Below are positions 35,110-42,895 of a stretch of DNA of 60,141 nt, in pieces. The notes under the pieces are model-generated. The model saw only the letters and a list, made by a program, of their open reading frames with translations, was not told the DNA's origin and did no database searches. Each line of letters opens with the position of its first letter. The stretch's first letter is position 1. Both the position numbers and the translations under genes were made by a program. Origin of the DNA: Adlercreutzia equolifaciens (GTDB lineage: Bacteria > Actinomycetota > Coriobacteriia > Coriobacteriales > Eggerthellaceae). The DNA lies in assembly GCF_029076695.1 (NCBI RefSeq), contig NZ_JARFIK010000003.1, positions 1 through 60,141 of the forward strand. The letters are read 5' to 3'.

Positions 35110-37605
35110 TTACGCCTTCGCAACCTGGACGATCATGGAATGGGTGCCGTTGCCCTTGGCCAGCGGCGTGGGCTTGTAGGTGGTCAGCGTGTTCACGCAG
35201 CCGCCCTGGTCCACCTTGTCGCCATTCATGTCGGCCTGATGCCAGGCGCCCTGGGGAATGCCCACGGTGCCGGGGATGATACGCGGCGTCACTTTCGCCT
35301 CGATGCGAATCTCGCCTGCGGGGCTTGTGACGGCCAGCAGATCGCCGTTGACGATGCCGCGCTCGGCGGCGTCGGCCGGATTGATCCACAGCTGCTGACG
35401 GGCCACAGCCTCCAGCTCGGGGATGAAGCCGAAGGAGGAGTGGGTGCGGCTCTTGTGATGGAAGCCGCAGGCGTACAGCGGGAACTCCTCGGTCACGCTG
35501 CCGTAGCCGTGGAAGCCCGGCGTAAACACGGGAATGGGGCTGATAACCTCGCCCTCTTCCAGCTCCCACGTTTCAGCGATGGTGGCCAGATCCTCGGAGT
35601 AGATCTCGATCTTGCCCGAGGGGGTGCCCAGGGGGTTGGCGTCGGGGTCGGTGCGGAAGGCCTCGAGGCCGATGGCAGGCTCCACTTCGCGCTTGTAAAT
35701 GCCCTGCTCCTTGATTTCGTCCCACGTGGGCATGGAGCCGTCGGCTTCGGCGCCCGTTTCGTAGAGGAACTGCACCCATTCGTCGTGCGTGCGGCCCTCG
35801 GTGAAGGCGTCCTTGATGCCGAAGCGGTCGGCCAAATCGGCGCACACGTCATAGCTGCTGCGGCACTCGCCCGGGGCCTCCTGGGCCGGGCCGCCCACCA
35901 CAACGGCGGTGTAATACTCGGAATAGCCCTGGGTCTGCATGTTCAGCTGCTCGGAGCGCATGGCGTCGGGCAGCAGGATGTCGGCGTAACGGGCCGAGTC
36001 GGTCATGACCGTATCCCACACTAGGATGAACTCGCACTTGCTCTCGTCAGAGAGGATCTCGTGCACCTTGTTGATGTCGCCATGCTGGTTGGTCAGGCAG
36101 TTGCCAGCGTAGTTCCAGATGAACTTGATGTCGCTGGTGAGCTTGTCGGCACCGATGATGCCCGCGTTGGTGGCTGTCATGGTGTGGCCGTGGTCCACGG
36201 CGTTCAGCCACTGGTACACGGGGATGGTGGTGGCAATGGGGTTCGAGAAGGGGATGCTGCCCACCAGGTACGTGGGCGGCTCGGCCTCGCGCTGGCCGGT
36301 GTTGGTGCCCGGCAGACCCAGCTTGCCAATGAGGACGGGGAGCATGCAGATGGCGCGGGTGGTGTCCTCGCCATTGGAATGGCGCTGGCTGCCCCAGCCC
36401 TGGCAGATGAAGGGGGCTTCGGCGCTGGCAATGGTGGAGGCCAACTCGCGAATGGTGGCAGCGGGAATGCCCGTGATGGGAGCGGCCCACTCGGGGGTCT
36501 TCTCCACCTTGTCGTAGCCGGTGCCCATGATGTAGTCCTTGTAGGACTTGTTCTTCCCCTTGGCCGACTTCGGCATGGTGTCGTCGTCGTAGCCTACGCA
36601 GTACTTGTCCAGGAACTCCTTGTCCACCTGGTCGTTCTTAATCCACTCGTAGGCAATGGCCGAGCACAGCGCCGCATCGGTGCCCGGGCGGATGGGCAGC
36701 CACTCGTCGGGATGGCCCGAGGCGGTCTCGTTGAGGCGGTAGTCGATGCTGATGATCTTGCCGCCGCGGCTGGTGACGCCTTCGCGTACGCGGGCGAAGT
36801 CCCACACGGCGTTGGCGCCGCCCATGCGGGTTTCCGCCGGGCTGTTGCCGAACATAACCACCAGGTCGGAGGCGCGGGCAGCCTCAGAGAACGAGGAGGC
36901 GTTCACGTTGTCGTAGGGGCTGAAGCCGGTGGCCGGCTTGCCCAGGGTCACGTGGTTGCCGTTCTCGTCGATGTTGGCGTAGCTGCCGTACATGAACGGC
37001 ATGACCATCTGCAGCATATGGGTGGAGTAGTCGTACCCCTGATTGACGTATCCGCCCAGAAGGCTCAGCAGGCGCAGGCCAGGCTGCTTGCCGGTGCACG
37101 AGTACATGCCCGTGGCGTAGTTCACGTAGATGGCCTCGTTGCCGTAGGTGTCGATGGTGTACTGCAGCTTCTCGGCGATGGTGTCCAGGGCCTCGTCCCA
37201 GGTAATCTGCTCGAACTTGCCCTCGCCGCGCTTGCCGACGCGCTTCATGGGGTACAGCAGGCGGTCGGGGCTGTTCAGCCAGCGACGCATGGAGCGGCCG
37301 CGCAGGCAGGCGCGGGCCTGGAGGCTCTCGTCGCCGGTGTTGTCGGATTCCATGTACAGCACCTTGCCGTCACGGGAGTGCCACTGGAACACGCAGTTGC
37401 CGCCGCAGTTGACGTTGCACTGGCTCCAGCTGATGGTGTCGGGCTCGGCGGCCGGGGCGTTGTCGCCCGTGGTGGCCAGGTCCTCCTCCTGGGCCTGGGG
37501 AGCGCAGCCGTACAAGGCTCCGCCCGCGGCTCCAGCCAGCGCCACGCTGGCCAGCGAGCCCTTGACGAACGTGCGGCGCGACACGGTCGAAGTAGGTTCA
37601 GTCAT
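35110..37605 (-). CDS. dmsA: DMSO reductase-type molybdopterin subunit, Tat-exported
   Basis: The 831-residue catalytic subunit closely follows E. coli DmsA through its length, including FISQGWG-like and IWNYAGNCLTNQHGDINK segments and the ending PTPLAKGNGTHS. The N-terminus has a Tat signal (SRRTFVKGS, R10-R11) and then C34 in LYGC, which might be a lipobox. The [4Fe-4S] cysteines are C63, C67, C71 and C100. The likely Mo-ligand Ser lies in GYDYSTHM. It probably reduces DMSO or another S-/N-oxide outside the membrane. Many Eggerthellaceae paralogues reduce other small molecules, so the substrate is open. It is divergent from a LuxR regulator. Confidence 0.92.
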   Translation of the reverse strand: MTEPTSTVSRRTFVKGSLASVALAGAAGGALYGCAPQAQEEDLATTGDNAPAAEPDTISWSQCNVNCGGNCVFQWHSRDGKVLYMESDNTGDESLQARACLRGRSMRRWLNSPDRLLYPMKRVGKRGEGKFEQITWDEALDTIAEKLQYTIDTYGNEAIYVNYATGMYSCTGKQPGLRLLSLLGGYVNQGYDYSTHMLQMVMPFMYGSYANIDENGNHVTLGKPATGFSPYDNVNASSFSEAARASDLVVMFGNSPAETRMGGANAVWDFARVREGVTSRGGKIISIDYRLNETASGHPDEWLPIRPGTDAALCSAIAYEWIKNDQVDKEFLDKYCVGYDDDTMPKSAKGKNKSYKDYIMGTGYDKVEKTPEWAAPITGIPAATIRELASTIASAEAPFICQGWGSQRHSNGEDTTRAICMLPVLIGKLGLPGTNTGQREAEPPTYLVGSIPFSNPIATTIPVYQWLNAVDHGHTMTATNAGIIGADKLTSDIKFIWNYAGNCLTNQHGDINKVHEILSDESKCEFILVWDTVMTDSARYADILLPDAMRSEQLNMQTQGYSEYYTAVVVGGPAQEAPGECRSSYDVCADLADRFGIKDAFTEGRTHDEWVQFLYETGAEADGSMPTWDEIKEQGIYKREVEPAIGLEAFRTDPDANPLGTPSGKIEIYSEDLATIAETWELEEGEVISPIPVFTPGFHGYGSVTEEFPLYACGFHHKSRTHSSFGFIPELEAVARQQLWINPADAAERGIVNGDLLAVTSPAGEIRIEAKVTPRIIPGTVGIPQGAWHQADMNGDKVDQGGCVNTLTTYKPTPLAKGNGTHSMIVQVAKA

Positions 37606-37669
37606 AGGTCCCTCCTCTGTCGATTTCTCTCTCGCCGCCTCCCAAAGTACCGAAATCGGTGCGGCGTCG

Positions 37670-37690
37670 AATCACACGACGAGTGTGATT
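37670..37690. promoter_or_regulatory. Perfect palindrome in the dmsA/LuxR divergent region
   Basis: AATCACAC (37670-37677) and GTGTGATT (37683-37690) form a perfect 8-5-8 inverted repeat. It lies 65 nt upstream of dmsA and 123 nt upstream of the LuxR gene. It is the right kind of site for a dimeric regulator such as the adjacent LuxR protein or a CRP/FNR-type protein. Confidence 0.6.
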
Positions 37691-37812
37691 TAAGGAAGAA
37701 ACCCCAGTTCGCAGTAATGTTAGATACCCCAAACATCATCAACTGCCGCCGAAGCGCAGCGGTGCCTATGCTACCATGCGAAACATCGAAGAGGGAGGGG
37801 AGCGCTGATACT

Positions 37813-39468
37813 ATGAAGCTGGAAAGCGGGCTTTCGCATGTGTCCAGTTGGGGCTATGCCTGCTTCCTTACGGTGAACGCCACGTCGGTCTGGGGCGGCA
37901 TCTTCCCGTTTCTTCCCTTGGCGTTTCAGACCGCCTCGGTGACGCTCACGTTCTTTCTGGCGCAGGCGGTATCGTTTGGTGGCGCCTTCATCGCCAGCAT
38001 GTGGGGCTCCTATTACTTTCCCCATGGGGCGCGCCGCATGCTGGTGTCGCTTTCGGCCATTCTGCTCTTTATCGGTTCGGCTTGCCTGATTGCGGCCATG
38101 TACCTTGATCCGCTCACTCTGTGGCTCGTGGGAGCGGGCGGCGTGCTGTTGGGCATTGGTTGTGCCGGCATGTTCATGCTGTGGCAGCGCTTCTTCGCAT
38201 CGCTCCCGGCGCGCGAGGGCAACCTGTATCTTATGGTGGGTACGGCCATAGCGCCGTTCATCTACTTTGCGCTCTACTTGGTGCCCATTGCTCTTACGGC
38301 ATTTCTCATTCCTCTCATCTTCGTGCCCCTTTGTGGGTTGTGCGTGGCTCTTTCAGTGCGCGAGATGCGCTTTGATCAGCCCATGTTCGAGGACGTGCCG
38401 CGCCAGCACCCGCGGGTGTACCGTCAGGTGGTGGCCGACTATTGGCGGAGCGCCCTGTGCGTGGGCGCGCTGACCTTTGCCAGCGGCGTTATCCGCGGCG
38501 TGGCCTTGCTGCATGAGGAGATAAGCCTGGTGGTTAACAGCGCCTCTATGATCGGCGCGTTCCTGTCGGCGGCGGTGCTGTTGCTGCTGTGGTATCGCAT
38601 GAGCTTTCGCTTCGGGCTGACGTCGGTGTTTCGCGTGGTGTACCCGCTGCTTATTACGGGATTTCTGCTGCTGCCGTTTTGCGGCCCGGTGCACCTTAAT
38701 TTGTTCGCCGCGGCGGCCTACATGGTGTTTTCCCTGGTGCAGATGTTGATGATGATGCAGTGCGCCCAGGTGTCGCGCGACCGCGGCATCAACCCCGTGT
38801 TCATCTACGGCTTCTTCGGTGGCGTGGCCTACATTATGCAAAGCGGCGGCTTTTTGCTGGGGTGGACCAGCAACGTGTTGGGCCCGTCGGGGTCCACCTG
38901 GTTGTTCGTCATCGCCATGGTGTCCAGCTACGTGCTGGGCCTGACTTTGCTTGTGGCCACGGGCACCCTGTTCAAGCCCGTGGTGGCCAAGGGGACGGTG
39001 ACGGTGGACCCCATCGAGTTTCAGGCGCTTTCGGCGGCAGCGGAGCGGGCGGGGACGCCAGAGCCGGCGAAGAGGCGACGTCCCGTTGCAGTGGCGCCAG
39101 ACACGCCCCTCGGCGTCACGGATGTAGCTAAGGACCCTGGGTCAGTGGCCGACGCTTCCGACGCCCCCGCGGCTCCTGTGGCGCGGCCCAAGCGCCGCCG
39201 CAACCGCCCATCGGCCTCCGAGGATGCCGGAGCTATTCGCGATAGAGTGTCCAAGCAGTGCCTGCAGCTGCAGGAAAGCTACGGTCTTTCGGCGCGCGAA
39301 ACCGAGGTGATGGAGCTCATTGCCCGCGGCAACTCCATGGCGGCCATTGCCGATCGCTTGGTCATCAGCGAGAACACCGTGCGCACCCATGCCAAGCACA
39401 TCTATACCAAGCTGGACATTCACAAGCGCCAAGAGCTGCTTGATCGGTTGCACGCCCTGGATGATTAG
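37813..39468 (+). CDS. LuxR regulator with a 12-helix MFS-like membrane sensor domain
   Basis: The 551-residue protein has about 12 hydrophobic helices (residues 10-395) arranged like a transporter. A disordered Ala/Pro/Arg linker follows (about 410-480), and then a LuxR HTH: LSARETEVMELIARGNSMAAIADRLVISENTVRTHAKHIYTKL. It is thus a membrane-bound transcription factor that may sense a ligand through a transporter-like fold. ATG at 37813 has GGGAGGGG upstream; the reading frame stays open far upstream across dmsA, but that part is antisense shadow. It is divergent from dmsA, its probable target. Confidence 0.9.
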   Translation: MKLESGLSHVSSWGYACFLTVNATSVWGGIFPFLPLAFQTASVTLTFFLAQAVSFGGAFIASMWGSYYFPHGARRMLVSLSAILLFIGSACLIAAMYLDPLTLWLVGAGGVLLGIGCAGMFMLWQRFFASLPAREGNLYLMVGTAIAPFIYFALYLVPIALTAFLIPLIFVPLCGLCVALSVREMRFDQPMFEDVPRQHPRVYRQVVADYWRSALCVGALTFASGVIRGVALLHEEISLVVNSASMIGAFLSAAVLLLLWYRMSFRFGLTSVFRVVYPLLITGFLLLPFCGPVHLNLFAAAAYMVFSLVQMLMMMQCAQVSRDRGINPVFIYGFFGGVAYIMQSGGFLLGWTSNVLGPSGSTWLFVIAMVSSYVLGLTLLVATGTLFKPVVAKGTVTVDPIEFQALSAAAERAGTPEPAKRRRPVAVAPDTPLGVTDVAKDPGSVADASDAPAAPVARPKRRRNRPSASEDAGAIRDRVSKQCLQLQESYGLSARETEVMELIARGNSMAAIADRLVISENTVRTHAKHIYTKLDIHKRQELLDRLHALDD

Positions 39469-39666
39469 GGCTGCTCCCTGATTCCGGACGTACCTTCTGC
39501 GACTGCGACTCGGTAAAACTGGTGCGCAAACAGTAACCGTGGGTGACCTGTGGAGAATGGTCGATCCCGGCGCCTTTCGCCGAGCAGCCCCTTACGTTTT
39601 CATAGTTGCTCCTGTAGCCTCGGAACATTCGACTTTTTCACGTAGACGAGACGAGAGCGAAGGTGG

Positions 39667-41634
39667 ATGCGTATGGCTATGGGCGTGACAAGAAAAGACA
39701 TGGTAATGGTGGCGGTGCTTCTGACGGGCACCCTTTTGGCGGTGTTGAATCTGACGATGCTGTCGCCGGCACTGCCCTCCATTATGGAGGACTTGCAGGT
39801 CAGTGCCACAACGGCGCAGTGGTTGACGTCGGTATACGCCCTGGTCGAGGCTGTGGTCATTCCGCTGTCGGCCTACCTGGTGGGGCGCTTCACCACGCGC
39901 CAGCTGTACATTTCCGCCCTGTCGGTGTTCACCTTGGGCAGTCTGGCGGCGGCTCTAGCGCCGAACTTTTGGGTGCTTCTGCTGGGCCGCATCATGCAGG
40001 CGGCTTGTACCGGCGCCGTTATGCCCATGGTGTTCACGGTGATCCTTCTGGTCTTCCCGCGCGAAAAGCGTGGCACGGCTATGGGTGTTATCGGGCTTAT
40101 TATCGGTTTTGCGCCGGCGGTGGGTCCGTCGCTCTCGGGCCTGCTGGTGGACTCGGTGGGTTGGCGCGCGCTGTTCGCCATTGTCACCACGCTGGGCGTG
40201 GTGGTGGTTGTGCTGTCCGCGTGCCTGCTGCGCAACTACGGTGACTTCTCCCGCACCACCTTCGACAAGTTGTCGGTGCTGCTTTCCACGGTGGGTCTGG
40301 TGTGCCTACTCTACGGGCTTTCCACCTTTGCCTCCACGGAGAATATGGCATTGACCTTGGGCCTTATTGCGGTGGGCATCGTGTTCGTGGCCTTGTATGT
40401 GCGGCGCCAGCTGAAGCTGCCTCAGCCCATGCTGAACGTGCGCATTTTGAAGACGCGGCAGTACGCCACGGCGGCCTGCGTCATTATCATCGTGCAGGCG
40501 GCGTTGCTGGGCACCGAGGTCATCACGCCGCTCTACATCCAGGGAACCCTGGGCTTTACGGCCACCATGTCTGGTTTGGCCATGCTGCCCGGCGCGGTCA
40601 TCGGTGCTTTTACGGGTCTGGTAAGTGGACGGCTCTTCGATCGCTTCGGGGTGCGCAAAGTAGCGGTGCCGGGTGTGCTGGTGGCGGCTCTGGGCGCCTC
40701 GGGTCTGGCTACCCTGGCCATCGATGCGAACTTCATCACGGTTATGCTTACGGTAACGACGCTGATCATCGGTTTGCAGTTCACCATGACGCCGCTTAAC
40801 ACCTGGGGCGTCAACTCGCTGGACAACCGCGTTATCCAGCACGCCCAGGCGCTGTCCAACACTATGAACCAGGTGGCGGGCTCCTTCGGCACGGCCATGC
40901 TGGTGTCGGTGGCCGCTCTGGCTCCGATGGTGGCGCCCGATGCCAGTGCCTTCGACCAGAGCTACCTGGGCGAGCACATGGCCTACTGCACCACCTTCGG
41001 CCTTATGTGCGTGGCCGCCCTGGTTATCATTTTCCTGGTGCGCGATCGCAAGAAGGGCGCGGCCGTTACGGCGGTTCAGCGCGGGGAAGAGGCCACCGAC
41101 TACGCGGCCGGCATCTCCGGCGTGACGGTTGACGGCACGGCCGATGAGGCGCTGGGCGGCGAGCGCGTGTACATGGCGTCCGACGTCATGAACCGCGAGC
41201 CGGTGTGCGCCCGCGACACCGATACCATGGGCTCGGTCATCCGCCTGATGGCCGCCGACCAGACGAGCGGCGTGCCGGTGGTGAACGAGGCGGGCGAGCT
41301 CGTGGGCTTTGTGACCGACGGCGATGTGGCCGCCTACCTCGGCAAGGCGGAGATCTCCTTGGCCGACGCCACGCTGAACATCTACCGCTACGTGGACGAC
41401 GAGGCCGAGATGGACCGCTTGAAGGACCTTGTGAAGCTGAACGTCATGAATGTTGCCACCAAGCGCGTCGTGTCGGTGGAGTGGGACACGCCGGTCGATG
41501 TGGTATGCCAGCTGTTTGCCGCCAAGCGCATCAAGAAGGTGCCCGTGGTGCGGGACGGCAAGCTGGTGGGCGCTTTGTCCCGCCGCAACATCATGGCCTC
41601 CCTCGCCGAAGCCATCGATCTGCTGGAGAAGTAG
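39667..41634 (+). CDS. DHA2-type drug transporter fused to a pair of CBS domains
   Basis: The 655-residue protein begins with a 14-helix EmrB/QacA-type transporter domain (GTLLAVLNLTMLSPALPSI, then VFPREKRGTAMGVIGLIIGFAPAVGPSLSGLL, the motif C region). It continues into two CBS domains at about residues 504-560 (ASDVMNREPVCARD...GVPVVNEAGELVGFVTDGD) and 593-650 (KKVPVVRDGKLVGALSRRNIM). CBS pairs usually bind adenosine nucleotides, so export may be gated by energy state or by S-adenosyl compounds. The gene is alone and ends at a strong terminator. Confidence 0.9.
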   Translation: MRMAMGVTRKDMVMVAVLLTGTLLAVLNLTMLSPALPSIMEDLQVSATTAQWLTSVYALVEAVVIPLSAYLVGRFTTRQLYISALSVFTLGSLAAALAPNFWVLLLGRIMQAACTGAVMPMVFTVILLVFPREKRGTAMGVIGLIIGFAPAVGPSLSGLLVDSVGWRALFAIVTTLGVVVVVLSACLLRNYGDFSRTTFDKLSVLLSTVGLVCLLYGLSTFASTENMALTLGLIAVGIVFVALYVRRQLKLPQPMLNVRILKTRQYATAACVIIIVQAALLGTEVITPLYIQGTLGFTATMSGLAMLPGAVIGAFTGLVSGRLFDRFGVRKVAVPGVLVAALGASGLATLAIDANFITVMLTVTTLIIGLQFTMTPLNTWGVNSLDNRVIQHAQALSNTMNQVAGSFGTAMLVSVAALAPMVAPDASAFDQSYLGEHMAYCTTFGLMCVAALVIIFLVRDRKKGAAVTAVQRGEEATDYAAGISGVTVDGTADEALGGERVYMASDVMNREPVCARDTDTMGSVIRLMAADQTSGVPVVNEAGELVGFVTDGDVAAYLGKAEISLADATLNIYRYVDDEAEMDRLKDLVKLNVMNVATKRVVSVEWDTPVDVVCQLFAAKRIKKVPVVRDGKLVGALSRRNIMASLAEAIDLLEK

Positions 41635-41679
41635 GGGGTCGGCTGGCGACGGTGCGATGAAGCGCTTGAGGTAGGCACC

Positions 41680-41723
41680 GAAGGCGGGCTCGGAGTATGT
41701 TGCTCCGAGTCCGCCTTCTTTTC
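41680..41723 (+). terminator. Terminator after the MFS-CBS gene
   Basis: GAAGGCGGGCTCGGAG (41680-41695) pairs with CTCCGAGTCCGCCTTC (41703-41718) with one mismatch, followed by TTTTCT. Confidence 0.85.
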
Positions 41724-41810
41724 TGTGCGCGGAAAATATCTCATGATTCTGCATGTATAGCAGAAACTACTGCTGCTATACTCGCAGCATTCCAAGCAAG
41801 GGAGGCTGTC

Positions 41811-42167
41811 ATGATGAGTCAGATGAACGTGCGCATCGACGAGCAGTTGCGCGCCGAGGGCAACCAGGCGTTTGAGGAAGTGGGCTGGAGCCCATCCCAG
41901 GCCACGCGCGCGCTGTGGGGCTACGCCGCCCGCAATCAACGCAACCCGCGCAAGCTCAAAGAGATACAGCGTATTCTCGAGGATAGACCCAGCTTGGCGG
42001 GGGAGCAGCCCCAACCTTCGGAGGCAGCGCTCCGGGGTCCGCAGATTATCCGCGATTTCCGCAAGAAGCATGGGTTGCCTGAGCCTGATCCAAGCGATAT
42101 GGCTTCCTATGAGGAGCTTCGGCAAGAAGCGCTTTATGAGCGCTATCGTGAAAGGGGCTTGCTGTGA
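41811..42167 (+). CDS. RelB/DinJ-type antitoxin
   Basis: The 118-residue protein starts with a ribbon-helix-helix segment (MNVRIDEQLRAEGNQAFEEVGWSPSQATRALWGYA), as in RelB/DinJ antitoxins that bind DNA as dimers. A longer, charged C-terminal part (about 45-118) would wrap the toxin. ATG at 41811 has GGGAGG upstream. Its stop overlaps the start of the PIN-domain gene by GTGA, the usual toxin-antitoxin coupling. It probably represses its own promoter. Confidence 0.85.
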   Translation: MMSQMNVRIDEQLRAEGNQAFEEVGWSPSQATRALWGYAARNQRNPRKLKEIQRILEDRPSLAGEQPQPSEAALRGPQIIRDFRKKHGLPEPDPSDMASYEELRQEALYERYRERGLL

Positions 42168-42664
42168 ATGAGGAAATGCCCCCGACGCTTCTGCTCGACA
42201 CTAATATCTGGATAGACTATTACCTGGGCGATCGGCCGGGAAGCAAAGCAGCGGCAGAGTTGATTTCCGTTGCTGACATGCGCAATATTACCCTTGCTTA
42301 CCCCGCTCTGAGCATCAAAGATCTCTACTACGTTCTCAATCAGGAAACAAAAAGGGAGTTCCGAAAAGCAACTGGCGCTCTGACAGAGCCACAGGCCCAG
42401 GCATGTCGCGAATATGCCTGGGCTTGCGTGGATGCCATGAGGGAAATTGCCGTTGCGGCCCCCATCGGCGAGCCGCAAGTTTGGCTTGCCTGCCACTATA
42501 AGGATGTGCACGGTGACCTCGAAGACGATCTAGTGCTGGCGTCACTTGAAACCTCCAAGGCTGATTTCCTTGTCACCAACGACGAAGAACTTTGTCGCAA
42601 GGCGCCCAAGGGTGCTCTTTCCGCTGCTGACATGCTGGCGTATCTCAAGGTCCGCGAAGGCTGA
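42164..42664 (+). CDS. PIN-domain toxin (putative ribonuclease)
   Basis: The 166-residue protein has the PIN fold: the first conserved Asp in LLLDTNIWIDYY (D12), central acidic residues in HGDLEDDLVLASLE, and the last conserved Asp in FLVTNDEEL. PIN toxins cut tRNA or rRNA using Mg2+. It starts at a GTG inside the antitoxin stop. The longer middle region is larger than in typical VapC proteins (about 130 residues). Activity is inferred from family and context. Confidence 0.85.
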   Translation: MNEEMPPTLLLDTNIWIDYYLGDRPGSKAAAELISVADMRNITLAYPALSIKDLYYVLNQETKREFRKATGALTEPQAQACREYAWACVDAMREIAVAAPIGEPQVWLACHYKDVHGDLEDDLVLASLETSKADFLVTNDEELCRKAPKGALSAADMLAYLKVREG

Positions 42665-42671
42665 TGCAGCT

Positions 42672-42692
42672 CGCGACTTCGTCGCGGTTTTT
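42672..42692 (+). terminator. Terminator after the toxin gene
   Basis: CGCGAC-TTC-GTCGCG at 42672-42686 is followed by GTTTTT. It is a small hairpin 8 nt after the stop codon and ends just before the htpG promoter. Confidence 0.75.
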
Positions 42693-42710
42693 GGAGAAAC
42701 CTTATATAAC

Positions 42711-42738
42711 TTGACTTAGATTTCCTTCTGTATACAAT
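42711..42738 (+). promoter_or_regulatory. htpG promoter
   Basis: TTGACT at 42711-42716 and TACAAT at 42733-42738 are separated by 16 nt and match housekeeping sigma consensus well. Transcription would begin at about 42745, inside the CIRCE element. Confidence 0.75.
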
Positions 42739-42744
42739 AGCATG

Positions 42745-42771
42745 TTAGCACTCAAAGATGGAGACTGCTAA
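42745..42771. promoter_or_regulatory. CIRCE operator (HrcA site) upstream of htpG
   Basis: TTAGCACTC (42745-42753), a 9-nt spacer and GACTGCTAA (42763-42771) match the CIRCE consensus TTAGCACTC-N9-GAGTGCTAA with a single mismatch. It starts 6 nt after the -10 box, an ideal position for HrcA repression. Confidence 0.88.
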
Positions 42772-42895
42772 CGTTTTCGCCGTCGCAGGTCAACGACTCT
42801 TTTTCAGGATGCAGCGCACGCAAGACACTGCCTGCAACGGTTCTATGCTGAAGGCGTTTGCGTCTCCCGTATTCGCGAAAGAAGGATTGCACCCT

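Noticed and set aside
36061-37812. Upstream extension of the LuxR regulator frame across dmsA
   Set aside because: The frame stays open only because it is antisense to dmsA. The real start at 37813 has a strong ribosome binding site and is directly followed by the first membrane helix.
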